Part shown: one piece after another, positions 10,310 to 22,118 of the stretch
How positions within the stretch are numbered: position 1 is the stretch's first letter
Layout of the letters: every line of letters starts with the position of its first letter
From: Isoetes taiwanensis
Lineage: Eukaryota; Streptophyta; Lycopodiopsida; Isoetales; Isoetaceae
Assembly: GCA_021234155.1 (NCBI GenBank)
Contig: JAJEKV010000084.1
Coordinates: 4,677,093-4,741,092 of the forward strand
Reading direction: 5' to 3'
DNA: 64,000 nt
Notes under the pieces: generated by a model
Databases searched by the model: none
Told to the model about the DNA's origin: nothing
What the model saw: only the letters and a program-made list of their open reading frames with translations
Translations under genes and position numbers: made by a program

Positions 10310-11345
10310 TTCTGGAACGACCCCCTGTTGGGCCAAGCATACCTCACCTGAAGCATCGCCATAATCAATCCGGAGCTTGAATCGCGCTCAAAATTCGATG
10401 GAAAAATACTTGGGACGCTTTGAATCATACTCAGAATCTGACAGAAAATCATCGTCTGTAGCCTAAAGCTTGAAACCTTTGCCATAGCCGAAGGTTTGCT
10501 TGAAGGAATCAGCAATGGCATGAGCTGAAGCATCGCCGGATCATCTGAGCTCAAAACCTGAAGCATCAAAACCTGAGCTGAGCTCCAAACCTTAAGAATA
10601 TCGTCGGATCACCTATGCCATAGCCGAATCTTTCCTTGATGCTGTGGAAATGGGAATAGGTTGCGCTTTTTGGGCTCGGCGGGGCAGCTGGCTACCGCCA
10701 AGAAATGAGCCACGAGCCATTTACCTCTTCATTGGTCTGCTCCTCGGCTATGATAGTTTGATCTACCATCTCAAATTGGAGATTTTGATATGAAATGCTT
10801 TCAACTGCAGTCCTTTGCCTTTTATGTGGGTGCTCTCCAACCACCTTGATAGTAATCTCGTCAGTAGAAACCTTAAACCTTACCTCTTGCCTTGATGTGA
10901 AGGCCAATCTCTATCTCCAAGAAATACAAATTCTTTTTCATCCTCTAGTAGCCCTCTCGGTTGGGCCAGTTACCTACACGGTGAAGCATCGCCATAGCTG
11001 AATCCAGGAGCTTGAATCGTGCTCAAAATCCGACGGAAAAACACTTGGGACGCTTGAATCATACTCAAAATCTGACGGAAAATCATCATCTGTAGCCTAA
11101 AGCCTAAAGCCTGAAACCTTCGCCATAGCCGAAAGTTTGCTTGAAGGAATCAGCAATGGCATGAGTTGAAGCATCGCTGGATCATCTGAGCTCAAAACCT
11201 GAAGCATCAAAACCTGGGCTGAGCTCTAAACCTTAAGAATATCGCCGGATCACCTGTGCCATAGCGGAATGTTTCCTTGACGCTCTGGAAATGGGAATAG
11301 GTCGCGCGTTCTGGGCCTGGCAGGGGCAGCTGGCTCTCCCGGCTG
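10310..11345. repeat. Direct duplication of a ~370-bp unit, left arm
   Basis: Units at about 10310-10690 and 10980-11345 share gagcttgaatcg, cttgggacgct, cgccatagccgaa and gaaatgggaataggt phrases in the same order. About 290 bp lies between them; it has an open frame at 10692-10907 on the minus strand with no recognisable family (it reads VVGEHPHKRQRTAVE). Unit 2 has an extra repeat of agcctaa. The arrangement is mirrored at 34260-35285. Confidence 0.75.
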
Positions 11346-11364
11346 CTGGCGGTAGCAGAGGCTC

Positions 11365-11372
11365 TATATAAT
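11365..11372 (+). promoter_or_regulatory. Candidate TATA box, left arm
   Basis: TATATAAT in a GC-rich setting (cagaggctctatataatggg), mirrored at 34236-34243. It would drive transcription rightwards in the left arm, towards the Argonaute fragment and the copia 3' end, that is, towards the palindrome centre. No start site can be shown. Confidence 0.3.
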
Positions 11373-11379
11373 GGGTTTG

Positions 11380-12600
11380 CATGTCCAAGAGTTTTTCATC
11401 ATTTCTTGTCTTCTAAGGGCCAGATTCCACATGCGGCAGTGGCCCTTCTCTGTAATATCTCAACTTCCATCTCTCTTTTTTTAGGGCAACAACTCTGCGT
11501 TTAAGATCATGTTTTCAAGGAAATCTACGACAAGAGTTGTATGGCAGTTGATTCAAGTTTCAAAAGGCCAGGGGATCATCCCCGCCGCTTAAGCTTAGTG
11601 TTTTGGAGTTAAAGCGGCAAATAAGCTTCGATTTTAGGAGGAGTGTTTTGGTAATTGCTAACTGTTGCAATGGAATCAGAAGATAAGTGTTAGTTAGAAC
11701 GTGGCACGGTAAAATTGGTTCATGCACAACCAATACCCATCTAATTTCCACAGTCGAATCTGGCCCTAAGAACGGAAACAAAGTCTTCACTAGTAACGAT
11801 GATGGGCATAAGTTAAGAACGTGTCAATGATGAACCTTCACTCATATCTAATTCAGTGTCATTTTTTGTTTGATAAATATTTGTTTGATGGAATTTGTTT
11901 GAAGCGTCCTTGTGCTGACACGTAGCTTTTTGCTCGCTATGGCGATCCAACTCCGGCGTCGGGGCAAATGGGTCTTAGATATGGCTGGTCCAAGACCCTG
12001 CTTTTTGAACCCCGCTCCTTTTTTAGGACACGGCATTTGAGGCATCACGGCTATGAGCACGTCTTGAAGGAGAAGTCATCATGAGCAAGGTAAGCACCCA
12101 TCGAACAAACTATAAAAGAATGACTATCTTGGCTGTGATGATTTAAAGAGTGTTAGGTCTTCGCCGGCTGTGAGCAGGAAAATCACTACTTTGGCGAATC
12201 CTCCTCTTTCTTTGGCTCCTCCTCCATAGTCTGCTTTGGCGGATTAGGTCTAATTCATGATGAAAGAGAGCGCATAACAAAATGCAAATGTAAAGGCGAA
12301 AGGGCTAGGCATGTTAAACCGAAAGCCCATCTCGCATTGATTTTTGAAGACACATTTGAGCACTATAAAATGGGTATTTTTAAAGCCGTTTGCATGCAAA
12401 ATACTTCTTTTCACAAGATCTGCCATGCCTCCGCCCACGCCAGTAACCCCTTCAGTGTCTGCAAGAAACAGCTGCTCCAATTTGTCGCCACAATCAGGGC
12501 TTGGGAATTCTAAAGTCAGCCAACAAAATGTTGAAAGGAAATCTCAGATGATTTAGCTTAACTTAATATATCGACAGATTTGGCATACATAAAAACTAGT
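11380..12600. other. Left-arm stretch with no recognised gene
   Basis: It contains short open frames (for example 12250-12480 minus, reading LFLADTEGVTGVGGGMADLV) that are conserved in the mirror copy (33119 on) but resemble no family I know. The sequence is otherwise unremarkable. Confidence 0.4.
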
Positions 12601-12610
12601 TTGTCGCATC

Positions 12611-12878
12611 AGAGCTGGTGTATCTGAGGGCCAATTCCAACAAGTTCTTTGGCATAAGAAGGAGGCCATTAAGAAGGTAAGCACTGCATTACCAGATTTG
12701 CTCCCTACATATAATGTATGTCAACCTTTTTGGTTTGTGTTACTGCCAGGGATGCAGAGATCTGCATGAGGATTATAAACCCACTCTGACATTTGTGCTG
12801 GTACAAAACGACATCATACAAGATTATTTGCTTCATTGTCACAGGAGCTTAAAGATAGAAGTGAGAACATTTTACCAG
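12611..12878 (+). pseudogene. AGO: Argonaute PIWI-domain fragment, left arm
   Basis: There are two exons. Exon A ends at 12676 with donor aag|gtaagc and reads RAGVSEGQFQQVL, matching the conserved (Y/F)RDGVSEGQF phrase of the plant Argonaute PIWI domain. Exon B (12750-12878, acceptor tgccag, donor ccag|gtgaca) reads LHEDYKPTLTFVLVQ and, after a 1-nt frameshift near 12810, KRHHTRLFA and KDRSENILPG. These match the family's TFIVVQKRHHTRLF and DRSGNVLPG phrases. Only about 85 residues are present. The catalytic DEDH positions are not covered apart from what may lie outside. It is a fragment, truncated beside the copia 3' end. Confidence in the family is high. Confidence 0.82.
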
Positions 12879-12929
12879 GTGACATTAGTTTTAATGAAGA
12901 ACTTGAGAACAATATATGCTAACTACTAG

Positions 12930-13477
12930 TCAAATTTTCTAGCAATAATCATTCACAATGCAATAATAACTTGAATAGTAGTGCCTTAGCAACAATGAAC
13001 GAGTTTAACCATTTAACTATTGAGTAAACATTCAAAGGTTACTGTTCATTTCAGATTGACCAGGTTACTGTAGCTGCATTGACCAAATTCCTTCTGCTCC
13101 AATTTGAACTTTAATCAATCGAATGCATCTCTAAACATGCCGAAAATGCCTGCAATCCACTATATTCTGAATGATCCCGATATGGGATATATGTACAAGA
13201 TTTTCTTCGTCGGTTTGGCTACAGATTCGACCGACACTGATGTGTTTAATTTTGAATGGTTTTTGGCTCCATGTCGGTCGCCTTCACCTCTTCAACATAT
13301 TTAGTATTAACTATTTACAATTAACCATTGAACAATGGTTCATATTTACAACCATGGCATAACCATAATATACTAGGTTAAAATGAAGTTACCTAGGTCT
13401 TTTGAATTCTTCCATGATCATGACCATTTGCATGCAGCTCCCAGAATATATGATGAACATATTCATAAATATCAACA
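12930..13477 (-). repeat. Copia 3' LTR region, left arm
   Basis: On the minus strand, 40-50 bp after the polyprotein stop, a purine tract (gaaggaggag) is followed by TGTTGATATT at 13477, a typical polypurine tract and TG start of an LTR. The other end of the LTR cannot be fixed because the second LTR is missing and the arms continue in parallel. The Argonaute exon at 12878 gives an outer limit. Confidence 0.5.
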
Positions 13478-13527
13478 CTCCTCCTTCATCATATATCCTT
13501 ATGATCCTCCAGAATACTGTCACGAAT

Positions 13528-16401
13528 TTATTCTTTAGCAAACTTTACCCTTTTTGAAACTGAGTTTGTTGATAAGCTTTCTGCTGAAACATTCATAGCC
13601 TGTTTAAACTTGACAAACTTATTTTTAACTAAAGCCTTTGTAAAGATGTCTGCAATCTGTCTTGTAGTATGCATATAACACATTTGTATATAGCCCTTTG
13701 CTGCCAAATCTCTTATAAAATGAACATTCAACTCAATATGTTTGGTCCTGTCATGGTCTACAGGATTTTTGACAATGGCCATGCAACTCTGACTGTCAGT
13801 GAAGATTTGAGTGGCATTTTCTTGTGTGCATTCTAACTCATCAATTAGCCTTCTCAACCAAGCAATCTCTTTAGCCACTAAGGATGCAGCAACATATTCA
13901 GCCTCAGCTGTTGACATAGCTATGGCACTTTGTTTCTTTGTTCTCCAAGCTATTACATCTCCTCCTAACATAATCACATACCCTGATGTGGATTTCCTGC
14001 AACTCAAATCTCCTCCCCAGTCAGCATCACTAAATGCCTCTAAGTTTAATGTAGATGAGTTGAATATTAATCCATCATTCATGGTTCCTTTCAAATACCT
14101 AAGTATTCTTTTCCCCTCGCTATCCAAAGGCCGCCATCGATTGTGGTTTCTCCCATCGAGAATATTTATCACTGCAGAGGCAATGTCCGGCCTTGTATTA
14201 TTGGCTAAGTAAAGTAGGCACCCTACAAGTGCTCGATATGGGTTCTCTTCCATTTCCTTCCTTTCAGCCTCTGGTATTTCTACTTCACCGTGAGTTTGTG
14301 GCCTTGAACTATAGGAGTTCTGACTGCATTTGCATATTCAAGGTTAAACCTCTTTAACATGTTGTCAATATGTCTGCATTGAGTAAGCTTTAAAACCTTT
14401 TTCTGCCTATCCCTTGTAACTTCTATCCCAAGAAAATGTTTCAATTCTCCAAGGTCCGGCTATTCTCAACTCGTTCTTAAGAATCTCCTTGCAATGATTC
14501 AAGCATGAAGTACTATTTGTAAACATAATGCAGTCCGCCTACATAGAGTGCAATTACACAATATTCTCCTCCATTTCTGAACCTCAGATAGATTGCCATC
14601 ATTCTCAAGAACTTTTCAAATTTTTGTTCTCTAAGATACTTGTCAATGCAGTTGTACCATTCCCTGGGTGATTGCTTTAGTCCATAAACAGCTTTATTTA
14701 GCTTCCATACTGTGTTCTTTCCTTGTTCAAAACCAGCTGGTTGCTTTAGATAGACATTCTCCTCCAACTTTGCATTTAAGAAGGCAGTCTTTACATCCAT
14801 GTGATGTACTTCAAGATCTCGAGCATTAGCTATAGATAATAGCATTCTGAGACTTGTCAACTTAACAATTGGAGAGTAGGTCTCCTCATAATCCTCTCCC
14901 TTTTTCTGGGTACATCCCTGAGCTACTAGTCTGGCCTTGTGTTTCAGACTTCCATCTGCATTGGTTTTAAGCTTGAAAAGCCATTTGCTACCAATTATAT
15001 GTTTATGAGTTGTGTATTCCACTATGTCATATGTGTGTGTATCTCTAAAGGATGCCATCTCTTCATTCATTGCATTAATCCACATATCCTTATCTGGACT
15101 AGTTAACACTTCATCATATGACCTTGGGACACTGGCATCTTCTGTTATGCTTAGAATGTGATCATGCTCAATGTGTATTCCCTGTAATCTTCTACTTTTC
15201 CCTGCTTCAATCCTTCCATATTTGTCTAAATCAATCTGAGTGTCCTCTAACAGTTTATCAGCTTGGTTTTTCTTTTGTTTGACTAAGTTTTGCTCTTGCT
15301 GCCCTGCTTGCTTCTCTAGTTCATCTCCTTGTTGAATGTTCTCTGCTGGTGTTTCATTTGCATTGTCATCCTCTAGTGAGTCATCATCATCTGAATCCAC
15401 ATTGGTAAAGTCCTTGACCTGTTTGCTCATTAGTTTTCCTACTTTATCCTGCTTGTCTATTTCTGCTCCCTTTGCTTCATAATTTTTGAATCTGTCTTTG
15501 TAGGTGACATTCTCATTGAACACCACGTCCCTGCTAATGATTATTTGCTTGGTAAGTGGATTATAAATCCTGTATCCCTTGGCTTCCTCATCATACCCTA
15601 CTAAGTAGCCTACTTCAGCCTTGCTGTCCAGTTTCTTTCTTAATTCATGAGGAATATGAGTATAAGTTAGACATCCATAAGTCTTGAACCTGTCATAATC
15701 AATCTTTTCATGATCATTATGCCATAAATTTTGAGGTACATTACCTTTAATAGCTGTTGTAGGAAGTCTGTTTTGAACAAGGGTGGCAGTCTTCAAAGCC
15801 TCCTCCCATAAATAATTAGGAAGTCCACTTTGTTTTATCATAGACCTAACTACATCCATGAGTGTTCTATTCTTCCTTTCAGCCACTCCATTTTGTTGGG
15901 GCTAAACCTGCAAGTCATCTGTCTTTTTATTCCATTAGCAATGCAAAACAGCCTAAACTTGGTAGACAAATATTCTCCTCCTCGATCTGACCTAATGCAT
16001 TTCACTTTATTGCCGCTTTTTCTACCTCTGCTACATATTGTTTGAAAGCTTGTAATGCTTGGGATTTTCTTGCAAGACAATAAACTTTGCATTTTTTAGA
16101 GTAATCATCTATGAAGGTGATAAAATACCGGTTGTTTGATCTGCTCCTTATGTTTAGTGGTCCACAAAGGTCTCAGATGTACTAACTCAAGAACATGCTT
16201 GGCTCTGCTTTGTGACTTCTTGAAAGGCAAATGCTTATTTTACCAAGCATGCATCCTTCACACATAAGTTTGTGTGACTTATCATCTCTACAAGAAATTT
16301 TTTTGCCAAATATTTAATGTTGTTGCAATGAGTGTGAGCTAACCTGTTGTGCCATAACTCTGTGTCAGAATTAATAATACAATTTATGCTATTTTTAATT
16401 A
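13528..16401 (-). pseudogene. Ty1/copia pol, left arm (RNaseH, RT, integrase)
   Basis: Reading on the minus strand, from integrase to RNaseH:
- 15850-16380 holds the integrase core with a frameshift where the right copy and left copy share SPNKMEWLKG instead of the usual PQQNGVAE;
- 14513-15886 holds the integrase C-terminus (ERKNRTLMD) and reverse transcriptase (WLFKLKTNADG, HHMDVKTAFLNA, NKAVYGLKQS);
- 13528-14253 holds RNaseH (AYLGG-type end, STAEAEYVAAS, DIFTKAL).
The RT active site YVDD has become YVGG with a 1-nt insertion, so this copy is catalytically dead. The gag/protease part lies beyond the inserted transposon at 26824-27749. Confidence 0.88.
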
Positions 16402-16762
16402 GGGAAAATTACCAAAATACCATTAAAGTTTGTCAAATTTACCAAAATGCCACTAAACCCAGTGGTATTTTGGAAAACTTAGCAATAACGTTTTCTTAAT
16501 GATCTGAATGCAAATGTGCCCTTCAGATGAATTGTAGATTAAGTTGAGATCTTTCCAATAAGCATAAGATCGTCTTGATTGGAGATGAAAATTTCAAGTT
16601 ATAAGCTCTTGAGTTCTTCAGAATTTAAGAAATGAAAAATCTCATAACTTGAGATTGTAGTCTTAGAATTGAATGATCTTATGCTTGTTGGAAAGATCTC
16701 AGCTTAATCTACAATTCATCTGAAGGACACATTTGCATTCAAATCATTAGAAAAATATTATT
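16402..16762. mobile_element. Mutator-type foldback MITE, left arm, part 1
   Basis: The first 361 bp of the MITE seen intact at 28774-29216. It starts with GGGAAAATTACCAAAATACC after the target duplication ttttaatta (16393-16401). It is interrupted after tatt (16759-16762) by the large transposon; the last 82 bp are at 26733-26814. 361 plus 82 equals 443, exactly the length of the uninterrupted copy. Confidence 0.88.
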
Positions 16763-17104
16763 GGGTAAAAGCATGCTAGGGTGTCATACATTAGTTCTAA
16801 ATTCATGTACTATTTTGCACTAGAAACCCGTTTTTTATGTAGGAGGCCACGTGCTTGTCGTTATATATTTAAAAAAGGAATATATTTGATTGTTTGTCAT
16901 CATGACATGAAGTGGCCGACGGTTGTTGCGAAATTTTGGGCACAATCACTGGATTCCCTCCGATCCAAGCAAATTCCCTCCAATCCATCCGAAACAAGCA
17001 AATTCCCTCCAATTTACGGTCTAAGAATCTAAAACAAAGAAAAGAATTTCAAATTCTTGCCGGATCTTTGCATGCATATCAGTTTTCATAGTAGTAGTAG
17101 TGGC

Positions 17105-20100
17105 ATGGCACAAGAAAATCAAAGTATGAACAGAATTACTCAGGCTGATGTCCAAAATGAGGACGGTGATACCGAAATCGACAAAGGGAAGCAGAAAATG
17201 GTTGAACAAGATACTCTAAATGACATGCTGAATGAAGTGATAGAGAGTGATACTGTCAACAGTGAGAATGGCATATCATATTTCAGGTACTTCACCAAAA
17301 AAATCAGGAAAAGAGCAGAAAAGGTTGTTGAATGCTTTAGAAATGAAGCCAGTTCTCTATCTCCTGGTGAAAGAGAGGTATTGGTTTCCAGGATCTTGCA
17401 AGATAACAGGCTCTTGGGGTTGTTTAAACCTGTGATTGGGCTACCTTCAGAAGCGGTGGTGAAACATTCATTGTTACAAAATCTCAAAGATGGATTAGAA
17501 GAGGTTAATTCTTCTAATAGCAGTGACAAGTTGGCAGCCAAGCACTCTGTTTTATCCATGATTGTTGGGAAAAATGGGGAATTGAAGCAAAAAGGAGTTG
17601 CTTCAAAAATGTTGAACTGCCATCCTCGAAATTTGTCATACGCTGCAGGCAGAAGAAAGAGAATGAAAATTGCAGGTCCAAGTATATGGGCATTAGCAGG
17701 CAGAAAGAGAAGATCTGATTGTTTGGACGAAGACACAAAGCAATTAGTCATCCAATTTTGGTTAAACAACACCAAGGTTTCACCTAAATACAGGGATGTA
17801 AGAAAGAAAAGGCATCAGGCAATCCAGTTTCTTGATATACCACAGGTATTTCATTCTTTACTGTGTGAAATGCTTCTGATCCCTCATGTATATGTTCATT
17901 TTTATTGGAATTTATAGTATCTTCTTTGTTTTGATGTATGAATGCTTTCTAATGACTGATCTATTATTTATGTATTCACTTTTACTTACTTTTACATATG
18001 CAATCACCTTTGTTGGTTTGCTTACATTTATTGACCATGTATATTACACTAAATCTTCCTTTCTTATTTATGCAGTGACTCCAAAATTCTTAAGCAATGT
18101 ACAGATTAGATATTTGCATAATATTGTATGTTATACATGTCTATAGAGTACATATCTTGTACTCAGACTTTCAGATAGTGCCAATGGACTTCAAGAATCT
18201 ACTCTAGAACATTAATATGCTCTAGGGTACAGTAATGTACCCACACTGCTACTTTATCCTTACACACGTATTTAATGTACATGTGTAATGTATATTCTGT
18301 TGTCCTTATGTATATTGTAAGTACATTCTGAGTACATATGAGTACATATGAGTGCATATGAGTACATCTGAGTATATATTAGTACATTATGAGTACATGT
18401 TAGTACATTTTGACTCCGCATGTACTCAATTGCACATACAAAATCTTTTATTAACTATGATGATTTGAATGCACAGGCTGAGCTGTACCAGAACTTTGTG
18501 GAGCAACACCCAGAGGTAGACATTGGCATCAGATTGTTCGAATACCTCAAACTTGATTGTGTAAGGAAGCTAAAGGAAAGAAACACATGTTGTTGTGTCA
18601 AGCATGAGCAAGAGAGAACTTCAGGAAGGCATTTAATTCTATGAGGGCTAAGCTTCACATCAATTGTAGCTGCAATTGTGAAGTTTGTGCTGCTAACAAA
18701 AATGATGGAATTTGTTAGGCTCACAAGCATACATACTGTAATGTCAGCACTCTATGGAGGAGTATGGTTTGTCCAAAACAGGATAGTGATGAGTGGCACA
18801 AATTAAATTGTATTACAAGTGATTGCAAGAACTGTGGTAAGCAGAACATTAGCTTGTGTCCAAAAGAAACAGAAAATGACATTGAAAGTAAAGTCAATTG
18901 GCAAATATACTCTTATGTGGATGAGAAGTCTAAAAAAGGAGTCTCAAGAAGGCTCAGATTGGTGGAGAAGACAACAAATGCACCTGTAATGCTGGATGCC
19001 ATGTTTGGTCACATGAAGACATTTATCCATCACAACTTTGCAGCTCACTGGCAAAGCAAGGAATTCGTAAGATGTGTTCAAAACCCGAGAGATGATTCAA
19101 AGGATATCGCTGGTTGACTTTGCAGAAAAATTATACATTGAAGCCTTTCAAAGAGGTTCAAATGTAACATTGGAATGCGTACTGTTACTATAATGGTACG
19201 ATTACCATGCTAAAGGTAAATGGCATCTTGAAGAAGACTGTTCACTTGTATATTTCTCGATGACGTAAATCATGATACACATTTTGTACAACATGCATTT
19301 AAGCTTCATCTAAAATGGCTGAAAGAGAATGGTGGATCTCATGTACAGTATCATATTGTGTGGTCTGATGGTTGTGCTGCACAATACAAGTCCAGAAGAA
19401 ATTCATATTTCATTACCAGGTACTATGTTGAATATGTCATTCGTTTACAATGGAACTACTTTGGTTCTGGGCATGGAAAAGGTGAACATGATGGAGAGTC
19501 TCGCCAAGGCCAAGCTGTACTTGCAGCCAACAGCGATTCTTAGAACATGGAACAGAGATTAGAGGTGCACATGATGCTTGTGTTGTCTTGAGGAGCAAGC
19601 AATCTAATGTTAACAAGGTATACTGGGAAGTGAAGGAGTCAGATATTGATAGAACCAATGCATTGGATGTGCAACCTCTTCCTAGTATTCAGAAATTGCA
19701 TGCTATAGCTTCTATAAGTCCAACTGACCCCACCTTAGTAATGGTGAGACCATTATCTTGCTTCTGCAATGCTTGCATTAACTTTGAATGGGATGCTTGT
19801 GAGTCCATTTCATTCTGTGGGAAGTGGCAATTAAAGAAGCTAGTACCCCGAGTAAGTACTCATTGTGAAGTAGAGAATGAGGAAACTGCTGCTTTTGCAA
19901 ATGAAAATGAAGAGCTAGAAGATCTAGTACAGGTAGGTGATATGTTTGCTTCTTTTGCTGCACCAGGAAATGAAGAAAATGTGCCATACTATATCCTTCT
20001 TTGCAAGAAAACAAAATTTGTTTTGCAGGAAAATGTTATTGACGATTACAAAAATTATCACCATACAATTGAAACAAATCATATCCGCTGCAGATTACTA

Positions 20101-20301
20101 TCAAAAAATTGCCCGGTTGTCACCACAAGTATAAGTTATTGGATGACAATTGTACCTGCAGAGTCTGTTATTGGAGCAAAGTTTGCAATGCCAAAAGTAA
20201 ATCATAAGGTGAAGGGTGCTTCTGCAGCTTATGCATTGTCTACTGATGTGCATGAGATGCTACTGGGAAGTCTGCCTGAAATGCTACATGATCTGGAATA
20301 G
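17105..20301 (+). pseudogene. DDE-type transposase of large transposon copy 1 (mutated)
   Basis: Exon 1 (17105-17845) encodes an acidic, Lys-rich N-terminus followed by KLAAKHSVLSMIVGKNG, RNLSYAAGRRKRMK and NNTKVSPKYRDVRKKRHQA, likely DNA-binding. The intron (17846-18476) has GTAC-rich repeats. Exon 2 (from 18477) encodes CCCVKHEQ, RRLRLVEKT and HHNFAAHWQSKEFVRC. It continues with an SDGCAAQYKSRRN phrase (about 19365) and FGSGHGKGEHDGES (about 19470), and a C-terminal domain with SCFCNACINF and VPAESVIGAKF (19588-20301). The SDG-x-QFK and GHGKG-x-DG phrases and an upstream DFAENY (lost to frameshift near 19090 here) look like the catalytic core. Lesions are frameshifts near 18615, 19085, 19195 and 19510 and a TAG at 18716. 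Confidence 0.78.
18140..18425. repeat. GTAC-rich intronic repeat, copy 1 transposase
   Basis: Degenerate direct repeats of GAGTACATAT and relatives; I count 13 GTAC cores in about 280 bp. It lies in the single visible intron of the transposase gene. Confidence 0.8.
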
Positions 20302-21112
20302 CTTGAACAGATTATATGTTGGACAGATTATATGTTGGAGAGAAATCTGAAAAGAGAAAAGTGCAGGAGTAACATGATTTATATTACATTGTAATTGAGT
20401 ACATCAACTTATTTCAAAACATGTTTCTTGTTATTGATAACTTTACGTAATATATCAACTTTTTTATGCCTAACTATTACATCCTCGTGGTGGCTGAAAT
20501 CTCATAGGTATTGCATCCATTCTCCTAAGATTTCCTGAGCCCATATAATGTTAGGACTAGTTGTGGCAGAGGCCAACGCTACTTCTCTTGCAATTGGAAG
20601 CCCACTCCAGCCCTCGCAAATAAGCAGCTTGACTCGTCAAGATTGGCAACCCATTCCTTCCCAAGGATCGATCATAGATCTTGTGAATTGCCCAAAGTAT
20701 TGTTAGCATCTCATCCCCTCGGTGCTTCGCCTTCAACCGCTCGACTGTTCCCATAATCCAGTGCAGTCGGTAAGGAATCTTGCTTCATACATTAAGCCAC
20801 AAGAGAATGGTACATCCGAACATATTCTCGCTTCAGTCTCTAAAGTAGAAGGTGGTTCATCCGTTCAACCTCTCGCCCCATGTACATGTACAAGTTCCTT
20901 TTGTTCTGTTCAACCTCCTCGCCTCCATGTATAAATTCCTCTTCAATTTCATTTTCCTCAACTTCTAATCCAATAACAAAAGTTAAAAATTATTAGCATT
21001 TTAAATCTAAAACTTCCTCAACCTTAAATATTAATAATAGATATAATTTAACAAGTACTCAAAAGAGTTATGAAAGCAAATCAACATCAAGAAAAGTTAC
21101 AAAGAAATGTAT
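20302..21112. other. Central spacer of large transposon copy 1
   Basis: This is the region between the convergent transposase and cargo genes. It has no recognisable coding sequence; the small open frames here are unsupported. It presumably contains the 3' ends and terminators of both transcripts. Confidence 0.5.
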
Positions 21113-22033
21113 TCAGTTTATCAAAGGCATTGTACATAGGGCCTTTATTCTGTTCATATCTTCGCCGTATTCATCCACTATAGTCTTGATGATAATGTCA
21201 CCATATATGTCCCAAGATTCATCCAACTTATGCTCCTTTATGTAATTGGTAAAATCTGGTGCATATTTCAACCCTACCAACCAATCAAATAAGAAGGACA
21301 GATGGTTGTCGCGTTCTATCAAAGGTGTCCATAGTGGCACACAAACATAACTTTCTTTGTTGAAAAGAGCTTTGTGCTTAGACTCAAACACACCACAGAG
21401 TCGACCATTGTATTTAGGATATTCAATGACAATACTATCCATAGGTACTACTTGAGGGGTTACACCAACTGAATTTGTGTAAGGAAGTCCCCAACATCTC
21501 TCTTTTCCATAAACATGTTTAAATTTTGGGATGCCATCTTCATAGAGCTTGTCCAAAATTGATGTTATGATATCTAAGGTAAGAGTTGACCATATGGCCA
21601 AATCCCAATGAAAGGAGGCATATTGAAGCATTGCTTTCATTGTTGGTCCGCAGAGAGAAAACTCCATGTTCTCAGAATTATGGGCTTGTAAGAGGAAATA
21701 TTCATTTCGAGTTCTATAAAAGTAACCCGTAACACCTTGGATCTCAAATATTAGGAGTCCTGTAAGGAAGCAAAATATAATTAACATACAGTAGCACTAG
21801 GATTGCAACCATTCATTGATTACATTATCAAGATTACATAAAGCCAAATGGCTTAGTGTTGTTTCCAATAAGAAAAAAGCCAATTGGCCTCATTTGATAA
21901 AGAGTTATGAAAGAAGTTAAGCACTACCATGCTTCTCTTGCGAGGTGCTAGTAGTGCCTGTTTCGATGAGATGGCTCTTATAATTAATCATAGCCTTAAT
22001 GAGCACATGTCTCCTGGACTGTGCATACTCCGC
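21113..22033 (-). CDS. FCP1/NIF-like HAD phosphatase segment, cargo of transposon copy 1
   Basis: An exon at about 21928-22033 (WFDAEYAQSRRHVLIK) is spliced in phase to an exon at 21113-21762, giving KHG|LLIFEIQGV. The second exon resembles the NIF/FCP1 family of HAD phosphatases in order: LLIFEIQGV at the position of the LVLDLDETL motif, AIWSTLTLDIITSILDKLY at the position of the (V/A)-(V/I)-W-T-A motif, and a C-terminal RDNHLSFLFDWLVGL resembling D-x-x-L-x-x-L-x-x-W-L. Both Asp of the D-x-D-x-(T/V) motif are replaced (E-I-Q), so catalysis is unlikely. The homologous position in transposon copy 2 stops shortly after the WFTDAYAKSRR exon, so this segment is specific to copy 1. Family call is by pattern only. 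Confidence 0.5.
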
Positions 22034-22118
22034 ATCAAACCAATATTAAGAGAACTGAAAGAATGAAAACAAATAGTTTTCAGAATTAAATATTATATAA
22101 AAAGCAATTGTGTATATG

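Noticed and set aside
17140..17775. 211-codon minus-strand ORF opposite the transposase exon
   Set aside because: It is the antisense shadow of transposase exon 1, whose sense frame has homology to copy 3 and proper splice sites.
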